Source: Sulfurospirillum arsenophilum NBRC 109478 (lineage in GTDB: Bacteria; Campylobacterota; Campylobacteria; Campylobacterales; Sulfurospirillaceae). Taken from it: a stretch of 64,000 bases of DNA. The stretch lies in the NCBI RefSeq assembly GCF_000813345.1, contig NZ_BBQF01000002.1, positions 496,001-560,000 on the forward strand, given 5' to 3'. Below the pieces are notes generated by a model. The model was not told where the DNA came from. It was given only the letters and a program-made list of their open reading frames with translations, and ran no database searches. A program made the position numbers and the translations under genes. This document shows, in pieces, positions 36,716 to 44,807 of the stretch; position 1 is the first letter of the stretch, and every line of letters starts with the position of its first letter.

Positions 36716-37026
36716 TTTTCACCCCTTGCTTCTTCTTTGATTTGATTGGTTAAGTCATCAAATTCACCATTGGCTCTTTGAGTATAAATACCCGTAAGCA
36801 CAAACGCAATAATAATAACGCCAAGTCCTACAGGAATACCAACTGTAGTAACGCCCTCACCAAGCTTAATCGCAAATGTGGTAGGGGAAAAAGCAATTAC
36901 AAGGATGAAAGAGTAGTACACAACCAGCATAACAATCGCTAGTTTCCATGCAAAACTACTTCTTTTTTTTACGAGTTCGGCGAATTTTGGATTGGCCTGT
37001 ACTCTGTCGTAGATGTTCTGACTCAT
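36712..37026 (-). CDS. yjcH: DUF485 membrane protein (YjcH-like)
   Basis: 104 aa with two membrane helices ([20 protein letters not shown] and a glycine- and isoleucine-rich second helix) and the DUF485 opening [16 protein letters not shown]. It is a regular companion of ActP, probably helping its assembly or activity. First gene of the acetate operon, with AGAAGGAG before the ATG; direct repeats lie about 55-70 bases upstream. Confidence 0.9.
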   Translation of the reverse strand: MSQNIYDRVQANPKFAELVKKRSSFAWKLAIVMLVVYYSFILVIAFSPTTFAIKLGEGVTTVGIPVGLGVIIIAFVLTGIYTQRANGEFDDLTNQIKEEARGEK

Positions 37027-37063
37027 AAATGCTCCTTCTATTTGATGTGGTAGCTATGATGTC

Positions 37064-37069
37064 ATTGTA
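37064..37069 (-). promoter_or_regulatory. Probable -10 (TACAAT) of the acetate operon
   Basis: TACAAT on the minus strand, 38 bases before the DUF485 start. Confidence 0.4.
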
Positions 37070-37078
37070 AAGAAGTAA

Positions 37079-37098
37079 CGTAGCATTACCGTAGCATT
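37079..37098. promoter_or_regulatory. Tandem CGTAGCATT repeats, probable response-regulator site
   Basis: Two copies of CGTAGCATT (37079-37087 and 37090-37098) start 11 bases apart, one helical turn, just upstream of the -10 TACAAT. This matches how OmpR-type dimers bind. The adjacent two-component system is the natural candidate. Confidence 0.55.
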
Positions 37099-37156
37099 TG
37101 CAAGTTTGAAAGAAAAGGAGGATTTTTTTTAAATAATATGAGTAAATAAGTAACTT

Positions 37157-37834
37157 TTAACGGTTTTTCTCTGGAAAGTACTTCTCTATTTTATAGCCAA
37201 CACCTTTGAGATTTATAATAAAATCTTCTTTAAGAAGCTTGCGAAAACGGCTAATTTCAGCCCTAATTGAGGCATTATCAATGGGTTCATCGTTCCAAAC
37301 ATAACTTCTGAATTTTTCAAAGTCAACAACGACGCCCATATTCTCACAGAGCAATGTAACAATTTGTAACTGTTTCTTCGTAAGCACTTGAACATTGTTG
37401 TTGTAAAAGAGCATCTGCTCTTCTTTGGAGAAGACATACTTAGAACTGAGGATGATATGCTGAAGCTTTTTAATCTCATACTCTTTTTTAATTTTATCGA
37501 TGCGAATTCCCAACTCTTTAAGATGAAATGGCTTTTTGAGGTAATCTGAAGCTCCTAGTTCAAACGCACGACTTATGTCATCAATGTCAACGTTGGCACT
37601 AATAAAGATAGTAGGAAAAGCATGTTCTATTTCATTCAGTGCCTTAAGCAAGCTCAGACCATTCATTTTAGGAATGTTGATGTCTAACAGCAAAAGATCA
37701 AACACATCTTTTTTGATCGCTTCATACGCCTCTTCACCATTGCCATACGCTATGACTTTATGACCCAGTGCTTCTAAGTACTCTTCAATGGAGCTTCTAA
37801 GCATCAACTCATCTTCAAGCAGTAAAATCTTCAT
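37157..37834 (-). CDS. Response regulator next to the acetate operon
   Basis: 225 aa. Receiver domain with LLLEDELMLR, phospho-acceptor Asp in LLLLDINIPKMNGLSLL, and the conserved Lys in YLKKPFHLKE. The C-terminal winged helix (TKKQLQIVTLLCENMG, RAEISRFRKLLKEDF, LKGVGYKIEKYF) is of OmpR/PhoB type. It follows its kinase with a 3-base gap. Its location directly before yjcH-actP-acs and the tandem repeats in that promoter suggest control of acetate use. Confidence 0.88.
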   Translation of the reverse strand: MKILLLEDELMLRSSIEEYLEALGHKVIAYGNGEEAYEAIKKDVFDLLLLDINIPKMNGLSLLKALNEIEHAFPTIFISANVDIDDISRAFELGASDYLKKPFHLKELGIRIDKIKKEYEIKKLQHIILSSKYVFSKEEQMLFYNNNVQVLTKKQLQIVTLLCENMGVVVDFEKFRSYVWNDEPIDNASIRAEISRFRKLLKEDFIINLKGVGYKIEKYFPEKNR

Positions 37835-37837
37835 AGT

Positions 37838-39313
37838 TTATCCTTTAGCAAAGCGGTAGCGGAAAAGTGTCTTAGCCTCATCGGAGAGGACGGTAATAGC
37901 AACATCATTGGCATCGCAAATCTCTTTAACGATATTTAACCCCAAGCCAAACCCACCACGCGCTTCATCTTCACGGTAATAACGATTAAAAAGCTGATCG
38001 GGTGCTTTGATCTTTTCGCCAGAATTTTGTACCTCAAAAACAATACTCTCTTGCTCTGCATAAAGCTTTACATGTAAAGGTTGTTTTTCGTAGCTGTACT
38101 TGATGGCATTGGAGAGATTATTGTCACAAATGCGCTGAAGTTCGATCTCGTTAAAAACGATAAACAGATCACGTTTTATATCGGTAATGATATGCAGTTT
38201 ATTGCCCTCAGCGACATCTTCAAAGTACTCTACCCTCTCGGTTAAAAACTTAGAAAAATCGATCATCGCTTTTTCATACACAACTCTGTCTTTTTTCACG
38301 ACATACGCCAAATCTTCATAGATGTTGTCAAGCACTTTGACGGCGGCTTCGATTTTGAGTAGATACGGATTTTTCTCATATTTTAAGTTGTAAAGATCTA
38401 TGTTCATCAAGATAATGGATAGTGGTGTATTGATCTCATGAATCGCATTTTTAATAAACCGATCCTGCTTTTCAAGCAATTCTTGCGTAAAGTCAACGGA
38501 GCGTTTTAGCTCTTCCGTCTTTTGCTCAACGATCATTTCAAGATTGCTATTAAGCTCCACAAGTGCGTGATTTTTACTCTTAATCTCTTCGATCATCACA
38601 TTGGCATGCGTCACAATCTCTTCAAACTCTTGAAACTTGATCTTTTCCATATCAATGAACTCATAACTTTGAGAAGCTTTCTTAAACGAATAGACAATAA
38701 AGCGAATTTCACGCTTCATAATGTCGCTGACATAGCGATACTCAATCGTACTAACCAAATACAAAAAGAGTGTTAGCATATAGATTTTAAGGACAAAATT
38801 GATGATTTTATCTTGATAGTCTTTCTTTTTCTGCGCCAACACATCTTCAATGCTACGCGTACTCACGCCACTGCCTAAAATAAGCCCTAGTGGTTCAAAT
38901 GCCTTGGTGACAACGATGTCTTTACTCGTCTCTTCAGCAGGCGTTATAGGAGAAGAACGGTAAAGCATCTGCCCAGAACTGCGCTCTAAAAAAAGGTAAT
39001 TTTGCGTTTCCGTGTTCGCCATTAATGCGGTGACATCTTCTTTGAGTTTTTGGTATATCTGCTCTTTGGGAAGGTTTTGACTCTGTTTGTAGCGATACTC
39101 GGTAATGTTATAAAGAAGATTGAGTTGCGTTGATGCACTCTTTTGTTGCGTTTGGATGTAACTCTCTTCAATAATTTTAATCTCTTTTTGAAACTCCAAA
39201 TACTCATTAACGATGACTAAACACGCAGAGATAAAGGCAAAAAGACCTGCAAAAAGAATCGCCATAAAATTAATCTGGTTGATACTTTTGTTATCTTTTT
39301 TTTTCAGTAGCAA
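37838..39313 (-). CDS. Sensor histidine kinase next to the acetate operon
   Basis: 491 aa. It starts with TTG (39313), five bases after AAAGGA that merges with a TTTACATGTAAA copy. Helix 1 is near residues 18-38; a periplasmic sensor of about 120 residues follows; helix 2 is VLKIYMLTLFLYLVST. After a coiled-coil linker comes the H box KNAIHEINTPLSIILMNIDL, then ICDNNLSNAIKYS (N box) and GGFGLGLNIVKEI (G box). Unlike CrbS-type acetate sensors it has no fused SLC5 domain. It pairs with the regulator downstream. Confidence 0.88.
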   Translation of the reverse strand: MLLKKKDNKSINQINFMAILFAGLFAFISACLVIVNEYLEFQKEIKIIEESYIQTQQKSASTQLNLLYNITEYRYKQSQNLPKEQIYQKLKEDVTALMANTETQNYLFLERSSGQMLYRSSPITPAEETSKDIVVTKAFEPLGLILGSGVSTRSIEDVLAQKKKDYQDKIINFVLKIYMLTLFLYLVSTIEYRYVSDIMKREIRFIVYSFKKASQSYEFIDMEKIKFQEFEEIVTHANVMIEEIKSKNHALVELNSNLEMIVEQKTEELKRSVDFTQELLEKQDRFIKNAIHEINTPLSIILMNIDLYNLKYEKNPYLLKIEAAVKVLDNIYEDLAYVVKKDRVVYEKAMIDFSKFLTERVEYFEDVAEGNKLHIITDIKRDLFIVFNEIELQRICDNNLSNAIKYSYEKQPLHVKLYAEQESIVFEVQNSGEKIKAPDQLFNRYYREDEARGGFGLGLNIVKEICDANDVAITVLSDEAKTLFRYRFAKG

Positions 39314-39321
39314 AAAAATCC

Positions 39322-39333
39322 TTTACATGTAAA
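39322..39333. repeat. TTTACATGTAAA palindrome merging into the kinase ribosome site
   Basis: On the minus strand TTTACATGTAAAGGA lies directly before the TTG start at 39313. Confidence 0.85.
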
Positions 39334-39433
39334 AACTTATGGAGGCTATTTTACCTATATTCTCCCCAAAAAAGGAGATACAAGCCATTTTTGGTATAAT
39401 TTGATTCAAACCTACGCTACAGGGAGTGACACA

Positions 39434-40429
39434 ATGAAAATCCGAATACCTGCCGAATGGGAAGAGCAAGAAGCACTTATCGTCGTTTTCCCTCCAAAAG
39501 AAAGCGATTGGGCACACTCAATTAATGAGATCCATCAAACGTATTTGACGTTTATCACAACCATTGCACGCTTTCAAAAGTGTATGGTTATATGTGAAGA
39601 CAAAAAAGCACTGGCAAATTCATTGCCAAATCTACAAAACATTGAACTCATCCAAATGCCGACAAATGACACATGGATACGCGATTTTGGTGGCATCAAT
39701 GTTTATAAAAATCATAAACGTCGCACGTATGATTTTATCTTTAACGCTTGGGGAAATAAATTTGAAGCCAGTTTAGACAATAGCATCACCAAACAACTCT
39801 TTGAAGAGGGTTATTTGGAGGGAAAACTCAAAAGCTTAGACTTTGTACTAGAAGGTGGTAGCATCGACAGTAATGGTCGTGGCGTTATGCTTTCAACGGC
39901 ATATTGTCTGTATGAACAAAATCGTAATTCGCATTTATCCAAAAAGAAGATCAAAAAAACACTCATCGATCTCTTTGGACTCAAAGAATTGATCGTGCTT
40001 GAACATGGCGCTCTGATGGGTGATGACACCGACTCTCACATCGATACTTTGGCTCGTTTTATCAACAAAAATACCATTGCCTACGTGAAGTGTTATGACA
40101 AAGAAGATGAGCACTATAAGGAACTTCGTAAAATGGAAAAAGAGCTTCAAAAAACAGACTTTCATCTGCTTCCGTTGCCTCTTCCATCAGCTAAATACTT
40201 TAACAACCACCGCATTCCAGCGACCTATATGAACTTTGTGTTAATTAATAACGCCGTACTGGTTCCAACCTATAGCGACGCATACGATGCAGAAGTTTTA
40301 GCCATCTTTGCAAGATGTTTTCCAGAGCGCGAAGTTGTGGGTATAGAATCTTCCATACTCATTCGTGAACACGGAAGCCTACACTGCGCTTCAATGAATA
40401 TTTATAAAGAAAGAGACAACGACGAATGA
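39434..40429 (+). CDS. aguA: Agmatine deiminase
   Basis: 331 aa from the ATG at 39434, preceded by AGGGAG; the frame extends upstream without a ribosome site. Peptidyl-arginine/agmatine deiminase family (PF04371). Conserved segments are RIPAEWEEQEALIVVFPP, NDTWIRDFGGIN, FVLEGGSIDSNGRG, GDDTDSHIDTLARF and the C-terminal HGSLHCASMN with the catalytic Cys. It converts agmatine to N-carbamoylputrescine, which AguB at 43887 would convert to putrescine. Overlaps the next gene by 4 bases. Confidence 0.92.
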   Translation: MKIRIPAEWEEQEALIVVFPPKESDWAHSINEIHQTYLTFITTIARFQKCMVICEDKKALANSLPNLQNIELIQMPTNDTWIRDFGGINVYKNHKRRTYDFIFNAWGNKFEASLDNSITKQLFEEGYLEGKLKSLDFVLEGGSIDSNGRGVMLSTAYCLYEQNRNSHLSKKKIKKTLIDLFGLKELIVLEHGALMGDDTDSHIDTLARFINKNTIAYVKCYDKEDEHYKELRKMEKELQKTDFHLLPLPLPSAKYFNNHRIPATYMNFVLINNAVLVPTYSDAYDAEVLAIFARCFPEREVVGIESSILIREHGSLHCASMNIYKERDNDE

Positions 40430-41325
40430 CTTTACAAAAGAAAGCAACGGTTATTTCCAGTGGAACTGCCACTGTTCTTATTATTATCAAACTTTTTGTG
40501 GGAATCATGAGTGGCTCTGTTGCCGTTTTAGCTTCTGCCATTGACTCTGTTTTAGACTTAATTGTTTCCGCCTTTAATTACTTTGCTATTAGCAAAGCCG
40601 AGCAACCCGCCAACAAGAAGTTTAACTATGGCAAAGGTAAGATTGAAGCTTTAGCCGCAGTTATTGAAGGAACGGTTATTACCGTTTCAGGTCTTTTTAT
40701 TTTTTACACTGCTATCAAAAAAGCTATTAAAAGTGAACCATTAGAGTATCTTGGCAATTCGATTATTGTTATGGTCATCTCACTGGCATTAACCATTGCA
40801 CTGGTCATTTTTTTGAACTATGTCGCTAAAAGAACACGAAGTATGGTCGTCAAATCAGACGCGCTTCATTACAAAACAGACGTTTTAAGCAATGGCGCTA
40901 TTCTTGTCTCATTAGTGCTTATTCAAGTCACTGGATTTGAACTAATCGACTCCATTATGGGTGTTGTTATTTCTATCTATATTATCCACTCCGCCTATGA
41001 GATTATTCGTGATGGTGTCTATATTTTGCTGGATGCATCACTGGATGAAGAGATGGTTGAAAAAATGCGAAATTTCATTTTAGAAGAGAAAGAGATCAGT
41101 GATTTTCACTACCTCAAAACACGTAAATCAGGTAACACCAATTTTGTCGATGTCCATTTGGTTTTTAGCCCAGGTATTTCATTGATGCGAGCACATCATG
41201 CGGGAGATAGGATTGAAGAGAAGATCAAAGAGCTTATTCCGGATGAAGAGTGGGTCATCAACGCTCACCTCGACCCCTACGATGACTCAGAGATGAACGA
41301 TAAAAATGCGGTAAAGATGGCGTAG
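40426..41325 (+). CDS. Cation diffusion facilitator, FieF-like
   Basis: 299 aa: six membrane helices then a cytosolic domain. The transport site residues DxxxD in ASAIDSVLDLIV and HxxxD in LHYKTDVLSNGA form the DD-HD set typical of Zn, Fe or Cd exporters. FNYGKGKIEALAAVIEG is the conserved loop. It exports metal by proton antiport. The start overlaps aguA as ATGA. Proximity to feoB suggests a link to iron balance, but the metal is not proven. Confidence 0.9.
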   Translation: MTLQKKATVISSGTATVLIIIKLFVGIMSGSVAVLASAIDSVLDLIVSAFNYFAISKAEQPANKKFNYGKGKIEALAAVIEGTVITVSGLFIFYTAIKKAIKSEPLEYLGNSIIVMVISLALTIALVIFLNYVAKRTRSMVVKSDALHYKTDVLSNGAILVSLVLIQVTGFELIDSIMGVVISIYIIHSAYEIIRDGVYILLDASLDEEMVEKMRNFILEEKEISDFHYLKTRKSGNTNFVDVHLVFSPGISLMRAHHAGDRIEEKIKELIPDEEWVINAHLDPYDDSEMNDKNAVKMA

Positions 41326-41331
41326 TCTATT

Positions 41332-41359
41332 AACGTTCTTACAACCTTGCAAGAACGTT
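41332..41359 (+). terminator. Terminator after the CDF gene
   Basis: AACGTTCTT and AAGAACGTT form a 9-bp stem with a 10-base loop, followed by TTTA, 6 bases after the stop. Confidence 0.7.
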
Positions 41360-41367
41360 TTACACGC

Positions 41368-41421
41368 CTTTAGAGCAAAGCTCCAAAGACTACGCTAACG
41401 CTGTGTTTCCCTCGGCGGGAA
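41368..41421 (-). ncRNA. Three-hairpin intergenic element, copy 2 (after feoB)
   Basis: Read on the minus strand: P1 is TTCCC/GGGAA. P2 is AAC/GTT with loop ACAGC. The linker AGCGTAG follows. P3 has CTTT/AAAG and GAGC/GCTC around the loop TTT. This is the most diverged of the three copies but keeps loop, linker and P3 geometry. It lies between the convergent CDF and feoB genes. Confidence 0.5.
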
Positions 41422-41456
41422 GCCCGTGCACCTTCGGTACTTTCTTACTTACCCTC

Positions 41457-43556
41457 TTACCCTAACAGTAACGCTACTCTATACCCAACAAATGCCAATC
41501 CCCACGCAATCGCAGTCGTAAAGACAAAAAGATAAACGAGATACTTATAACTTCCACTCTCTTTTGTAAAGACAATGCTTGCTGCCATACAGGGCAAATA
41601 GAACATGACAAAAATGATAAACGAAACTGAAGAAGCAAACGAAATCTGTTGTTGAAGTGCTCCGATGAGACTCTCATTTCCCTCATCCACACCTGAACCA
41701 AGAGCATATAACACACCCAAGGTTGAGACAACAACCTCTTTAGCCGCTAGACCCGATTCTAAGGCTATCGTCATTTTCCAGTCAAAGCCAATCGGTGTAA
41801 AGAGCACATCGGTTGATTTGCCGATCATCCCTAAAAAACTTTTCTCCAAGAGTAGTTGTGCTTTTTCATTTTCAAGCGTTACTTTTTCTTCAGTGTTTTG
41901 AGCCAGCTCAATTTTTTGTGCGAAACTCTCTTCAATGCTTGGATATTTTGGATAGTTACTGGCAAACCAAATAAGCAAGGAAGCCCCTAAAATGAATGTC
42001 CCCGCTTTTTTGAGATACATAATCGCCTTGGTTGCAACCGTATGCCAAATAAGTCTCACTGAAGGTAAACGGTACTTCGGCATCTCCATAACAAAAGGCT
42101 CATCGACCCCTCTAAAAACAAATTTTTTCAAAAATTTTGCCGCGATCAACCCTATAAATGCGCCTGCAATATAGATGAGAAAAAGGACATTTCCCGCATG
42201 CTCTTGACCGAAAAAAGCACCTGCAAAGAGAACATACACAGGTAGTTTCGCGCCACAGCTCATAAAGCCGATGATAAAAAGCGTAATGAGCCTGTCTTTA
42301 TCGTTTTTCAGTGTACGCGCACTCATATACGCAGGCACAGAACAGCCAAAACCCGTTACCAATGGAATGAAACTTTTACCATGCAAGCCAAAACGGTGGA
42401 AAAAGCCATCGAGTAAAAATGCGACGCGCGCCATATACCCTGTCGTTTCCAAAAGCGCGATACCAAAAAAGAGAATGACAATGTTAGGAAGAAACATTAC
42501 CACCGCACCCACACCAGAAATGGCGCCATCAGCGATCATCGAGCCAAGCTCTCCATTCCCAAAAATCGTTTTCGCGTAATTTCCGAGTGACACAAAAAAA
42601 GTGTCAATCCAGTCCATAGGGATGGAGCCAAGCTCGAAAGTAAGTTGAAACAAAGCCCACATCAAAAAGATAAAAATAGGAATACCAAAAAATTTATGAA
42701 TCAAAAGTGCATCTATTTTTTCGGTCATATTTCGAGACACGCTCTTTTTACATGTAAGCGCTTCCGTGACAGCACCTTTTGCAAAAGAAGCTCGCTCTTC
42801 CGCAAAAATTTCGCCAACATCTTTCGTCTCATGGTGCAAATAAAGATGCTCCAACGCCTCTTTCAGAAGTGGCGAAAACTCAAGCCAAATCGGCTCATCG
42901 TGCATCTTATGGTAAATTTTCGGGTTTTCTTGTAGAAGTTTCAGTACCAAATCACGATACACCAATTCTGTTTTATAACGCTTTTGCTTTAAAAAGAAAG
43001 AGAGTTTTTCCACCTCTTCTTCCACAACATCGCTGTAAATGAGCTTGGACTTTTCATGCGGGAAATTCGAGATGTCGACAGTACGGTTGAGAAGCTTCCC
43101 GATGCCTTTTTTCGTTGCAGCTGAAACCTTAACACAGGGCACACCCAAAATGGAGCTTAGAAGCTCATGGTCAATGCTGATGCCCTCTTTTTGAGCTTCA
43201 TCCATCATGTTTAATGCTACGATCATCTTTTTATCAAGTTCTAAAAGTTGCGTCGTGAGGTATAAGTTGCGCTCCAAATTGGTCGCATCAACGACGTTAA
43301 TGATAAGATCGTAATGCTCATTTTCCAAAAAATCTTTCGTAACACGCTCATCTTGCGTATAGTCATTGAGTGAGTACGTCCCGGGTAGATCAACGATTTT
43401 GATAGCGCGATCTTGCGTCATAAAACGCACTTCTGCTTTTTCAACCGTCACCCCTGAAAAATTGCCAACTTTAAGACGTGCATCAGCAATGGAGTTGATG
43501 AGCATACTTTTGCCAACATTGGGTTGTCCCACAAGTGCGATGATAAGTTCGTTCAT
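41457..43556 (-). CDS. feoB: Ferrous iron transporter FeoB
   Basis: 699 aa. The N-terminal G domain has GQPNVGKS (G1), DLPGTYSLNDY (G3) and LNMMDEA (G4). A helical spacer follows, then about eight membrane helices with the gate-region segments TGFGCSVPAYMSARTL, GFMSCGAKLPVYVLFAGAFF and FYLPCMAASIVF. It imports Fe2+ across the inner membrane. Overlaps feoA by 4 bases. The TTTACATGTAA copy at 42747 is read as LTCK. Confidence 0.95.
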   Translation of the reverse strand: MNELIIALVGQPNVGKSMLINSIADARLKVGNFSGVTVEKAEVRFMTQDRAIKIVDLPGTYSLNDYTQDERVTKDFLENEHYDLIINVVDATNLERNLYLTTQLLELDKKMIVALNMMDEAQKEGISIDHELLSSILGVPCVKVSAATKKGIGKLLNRTVDISNFPHEKSKLIYSDVVEEEVEKLSFFLKQKRYKTELVYRDLVLKLLQENPKIYHKMHDEPIWLEFSPLLKEALEHLYLHHETKDVGEIFAEERASFAKGAVTEALTCKKSVSRNMTEKIDALLIHKFFGIPIFIFLMWALFQLTFELGSIPMDWIDTFFVSLGNYAKTIFGNGELGSMIADGAISGVGAVVMFLPNIVILFFGIALLETTGYMARVAFLLDGFFHRFGLHGKSFIPLVTGFGCSVPAYMSARTLKNDKDRLITLFIIGFMSCGAKLPVYVLFAGAFFGQEHAGNVLFLIYIAGAFIGLIAAKFLKKFVFRGVDEPFVMEMPKYRLPSVRLIWHTVATKAIMYLKKAGTFILGASLLIWFASNYPKYPSIEESFAQKIELAQNTEEKVTLENEKAQLLLEKSFLGMIGKSTDVLFTPIGFDWKMTIALESGLAAKEVVVSTLGVLYALGSGVDEGNESLIGALQQQISFASSVSFIIFVMFYLPCMAASIVFTKESGSYKYLVYLFVFTTAIAWGLAFVGYRVALLLG

Positions 43557-43777
43557 GCTCTTTGCACTCCAATGTGTTTGGCTTCTTCAAAACGAAGTGC
43601 AAGAAGTGTACTTCCCACTTCGATCTCCATCGTACTTTTTGCGATACTTGTAGCTTTGATTTTGAGTTGACTTCCCTTGCGAAGTCCAAAAGAAAAAAGT
43701 CTCTGTTTTAATTCGCCATCGGCTTCAATGAGCGTCACAATGGCGTTCTCTCCAGCATTCATTTCAGATAATGTCAT
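43553..43777 (-). CDS. feoA: FeoA-type SH3 protein
   Basis: 74 aa with the FeoA fold: AIVTLIEADGELKQRLFSFG, LRKGSQLKIKATSI and a final VGSTLLALRFEEAKHIGV. It probably binds FeoB and regulates iron uptake. First gene of feoAB; an AT-rich direct-repeat region upstream may be a Fur site. Confidence 0.9.
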   Translation of the reverse strand: MTLSEMNAGENAIVTLIEADGELKQRLFSFGLRKGSQLKIKATSIAKSTMEIEVGSTLLALRFEEAKHIGVQRA

Positions 43778-43792
43778 TCTAATGTTCCTTAA

Positions 43793-43818
43793 TTGATAAT
43801 GCTCATCAAGATAATAAG
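43793..43818 (-). promoter_or_regulatory. Possible Fur box before feoA
   Basis: TTGATAAT...ATCAAGATAATAA resembles the repeated (G)ATAAT hexamers of Fur sites and lies 16 bases before the feoA start. The match is imperfect. Confidence 0.35.
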
Positions 43819-43845
43819 TTAAAACGGATTAAAAGCTCATTAATG

Positions 43846-43851
43846 TATAAT
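43846..43851 (+). promoter_or_regulatory. -10 element (TATAAT) of aguB
   Basis: Perfect TATAAT, 36 bases before the aguB start. The feoA promoter must lie in the same 110-base divergent spacer. Confidence 0.6.
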
Positions 43852-43852
43852 A

Positions 43853-43869
43853 AGTTATTCAAAATAACT
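43853..43869. promoter_or_regulatory. Inverted repeat AGTTATT-CAA-AATAACT at the aguB transcription start
   Basis: A perfect 7-bp inverted repeat immediately after the -10 element, where a repressor would block initiation. The cognate factor is unknown. Confidence 0.45.
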
Positions 43870-43886
43870 CATACTAGGTGGATTTT

Positions 43887-44759
43887 ATGAAAGTCGGACT
43901 CATCCAACACGCAGTAGAAAGTACCAAAGAAAAAACCATAGCCAAAACCGTTTCACTCATCGAAAAAGCTGCCAAACAAGGCGCACAATTAGTCGTTTTA
44001 CAAGAACTTCACCAAGACCGCTACTTCTGCATCAACGAAGATGTAGCATGTTTTGACCTCGCAAGTTCATGGGAAGCCGACATCGCTTTTTGGTCAGACA
44101 CCGCCAAAGCCAACAAGGTCGTTTTAGTCACCTCACTTTTTGAAAAACGCTCCGCTGGACTTTACCACAACACTGCGGTCGTCTTTGAAAAAGATGGCAC
44201 CGTAGCAGGGAAATACCGCAAAATGCACATCCCCGATGATCCAGGTTTTTACGAGAAATTCTACTTCACCCCAGGTGATCTTGGCTATGAACCCATCCAA
44301 ACCAGCGTAGGAAAACTAGGTCTTCTAGTCTGTTGGGATCAATGGTACCCAGAAGCCGCGCGTTTAATGGCGCTCAAAGGCGCAGAAATGCTCATCTACC
44401 CCACCGCCATTGGTTGGTTCGATGAAGACAGTGAAGATGAAAAAACACGCCAATGCGACGCATGGGAGACGATCCAGCGAGGTCACGCCGTAGCAAACGG
44501 ACTTCCCGTCATCAGTGTCAACCGCATCGGCAAAGAAGTGGACAATCATAACGTGCTAGATGGCATCCGCTTCTGGGGCAACTCCTTTGTCGCAGGCCCA
44601 CAAGGTGAGATTATCGTTCGGGCAAGTCATGACCAAGAAGAAGTGCTCATCGTCGAAGTTGACCTAGAACGCGGTGAACACGTCAGACGCATCTGGCCAT
44701 TTTTACGTGACCGTAGAATTGAGACTTACGGGGATTTGACGAAGCGTTTTATTGACTAA
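43887..44759 (+). CDS. aguB: N-carbamoylputrescine amidase
   Basis: 290 aa from the ATG at 43887 (AGGTGG five bases upstream; an in-frame GTG at 43878 lies inside that site). Nitrilase superfamily with the Glu-Lys-Cys triad: Glu in VVLQELHQDRYF, Lys in KYRKMHIPDDPGFYEKFYF-type context, Cys in LGLLVCWDQWYPEAARLM. It hydrolyses N-carbamoylputrescine to putrescine, completing the route begun by AguA. Confidence 0.92.
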   Translation: MKVGLIQHAVESTKEKTIAKTVSLIEKAAKQGAQLVVLQELHQDRYFCINEDVACFDLASSWEADIAFWSDTAKANKVVLVTSLFEKRSAGLYHNTAVVFEKDGTVAGKYRKMHIPDDPGFYEKFYFTPGDLGYEPIQTSVGKLGLLVCWDQWYPEAARLMALKGAEMLIYPTAIGWFDEDSEDEKTRQCDAWETIQRGHAVANGLPVISVNRIGKEVDNHNVLDGIRFWGNSFVAGPQGEIIVRASHDQEEVLIVEVDLERGEHVRRIWPFLRDRRIETYGDLTKRFID

Positions 44760-44775
44760 ACCATTTTTTAATGCA

Positions 44776-44799
44776 TTGTAACTTCCAAGGAAGTTGCAA
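44776..44799. terminator. Terminator between convergent aguB and NUDIX genes
   Basis: TTGTAACTTCC and GGAAGTTGCAA pair over 11 positions (one T-G) with a two-base gap. It lies between two stops and suits both strands. Confidence 0.7.
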
Positions 44800-44807
44800 C
44801 ACTAACA

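Noticed and set aside
37050-37057. Third copy of the CGTAGCATT repeat (GTAGCTAT)
   Set aside because: Only a partial match, out of phase with the tandem pair and downstream of the putative -10.
42645-42935. 96-aa plus-strand frame inside feoB
   Set aside because: Low-complexity translation opposite a clear transporter; no promoter or ribosome site.
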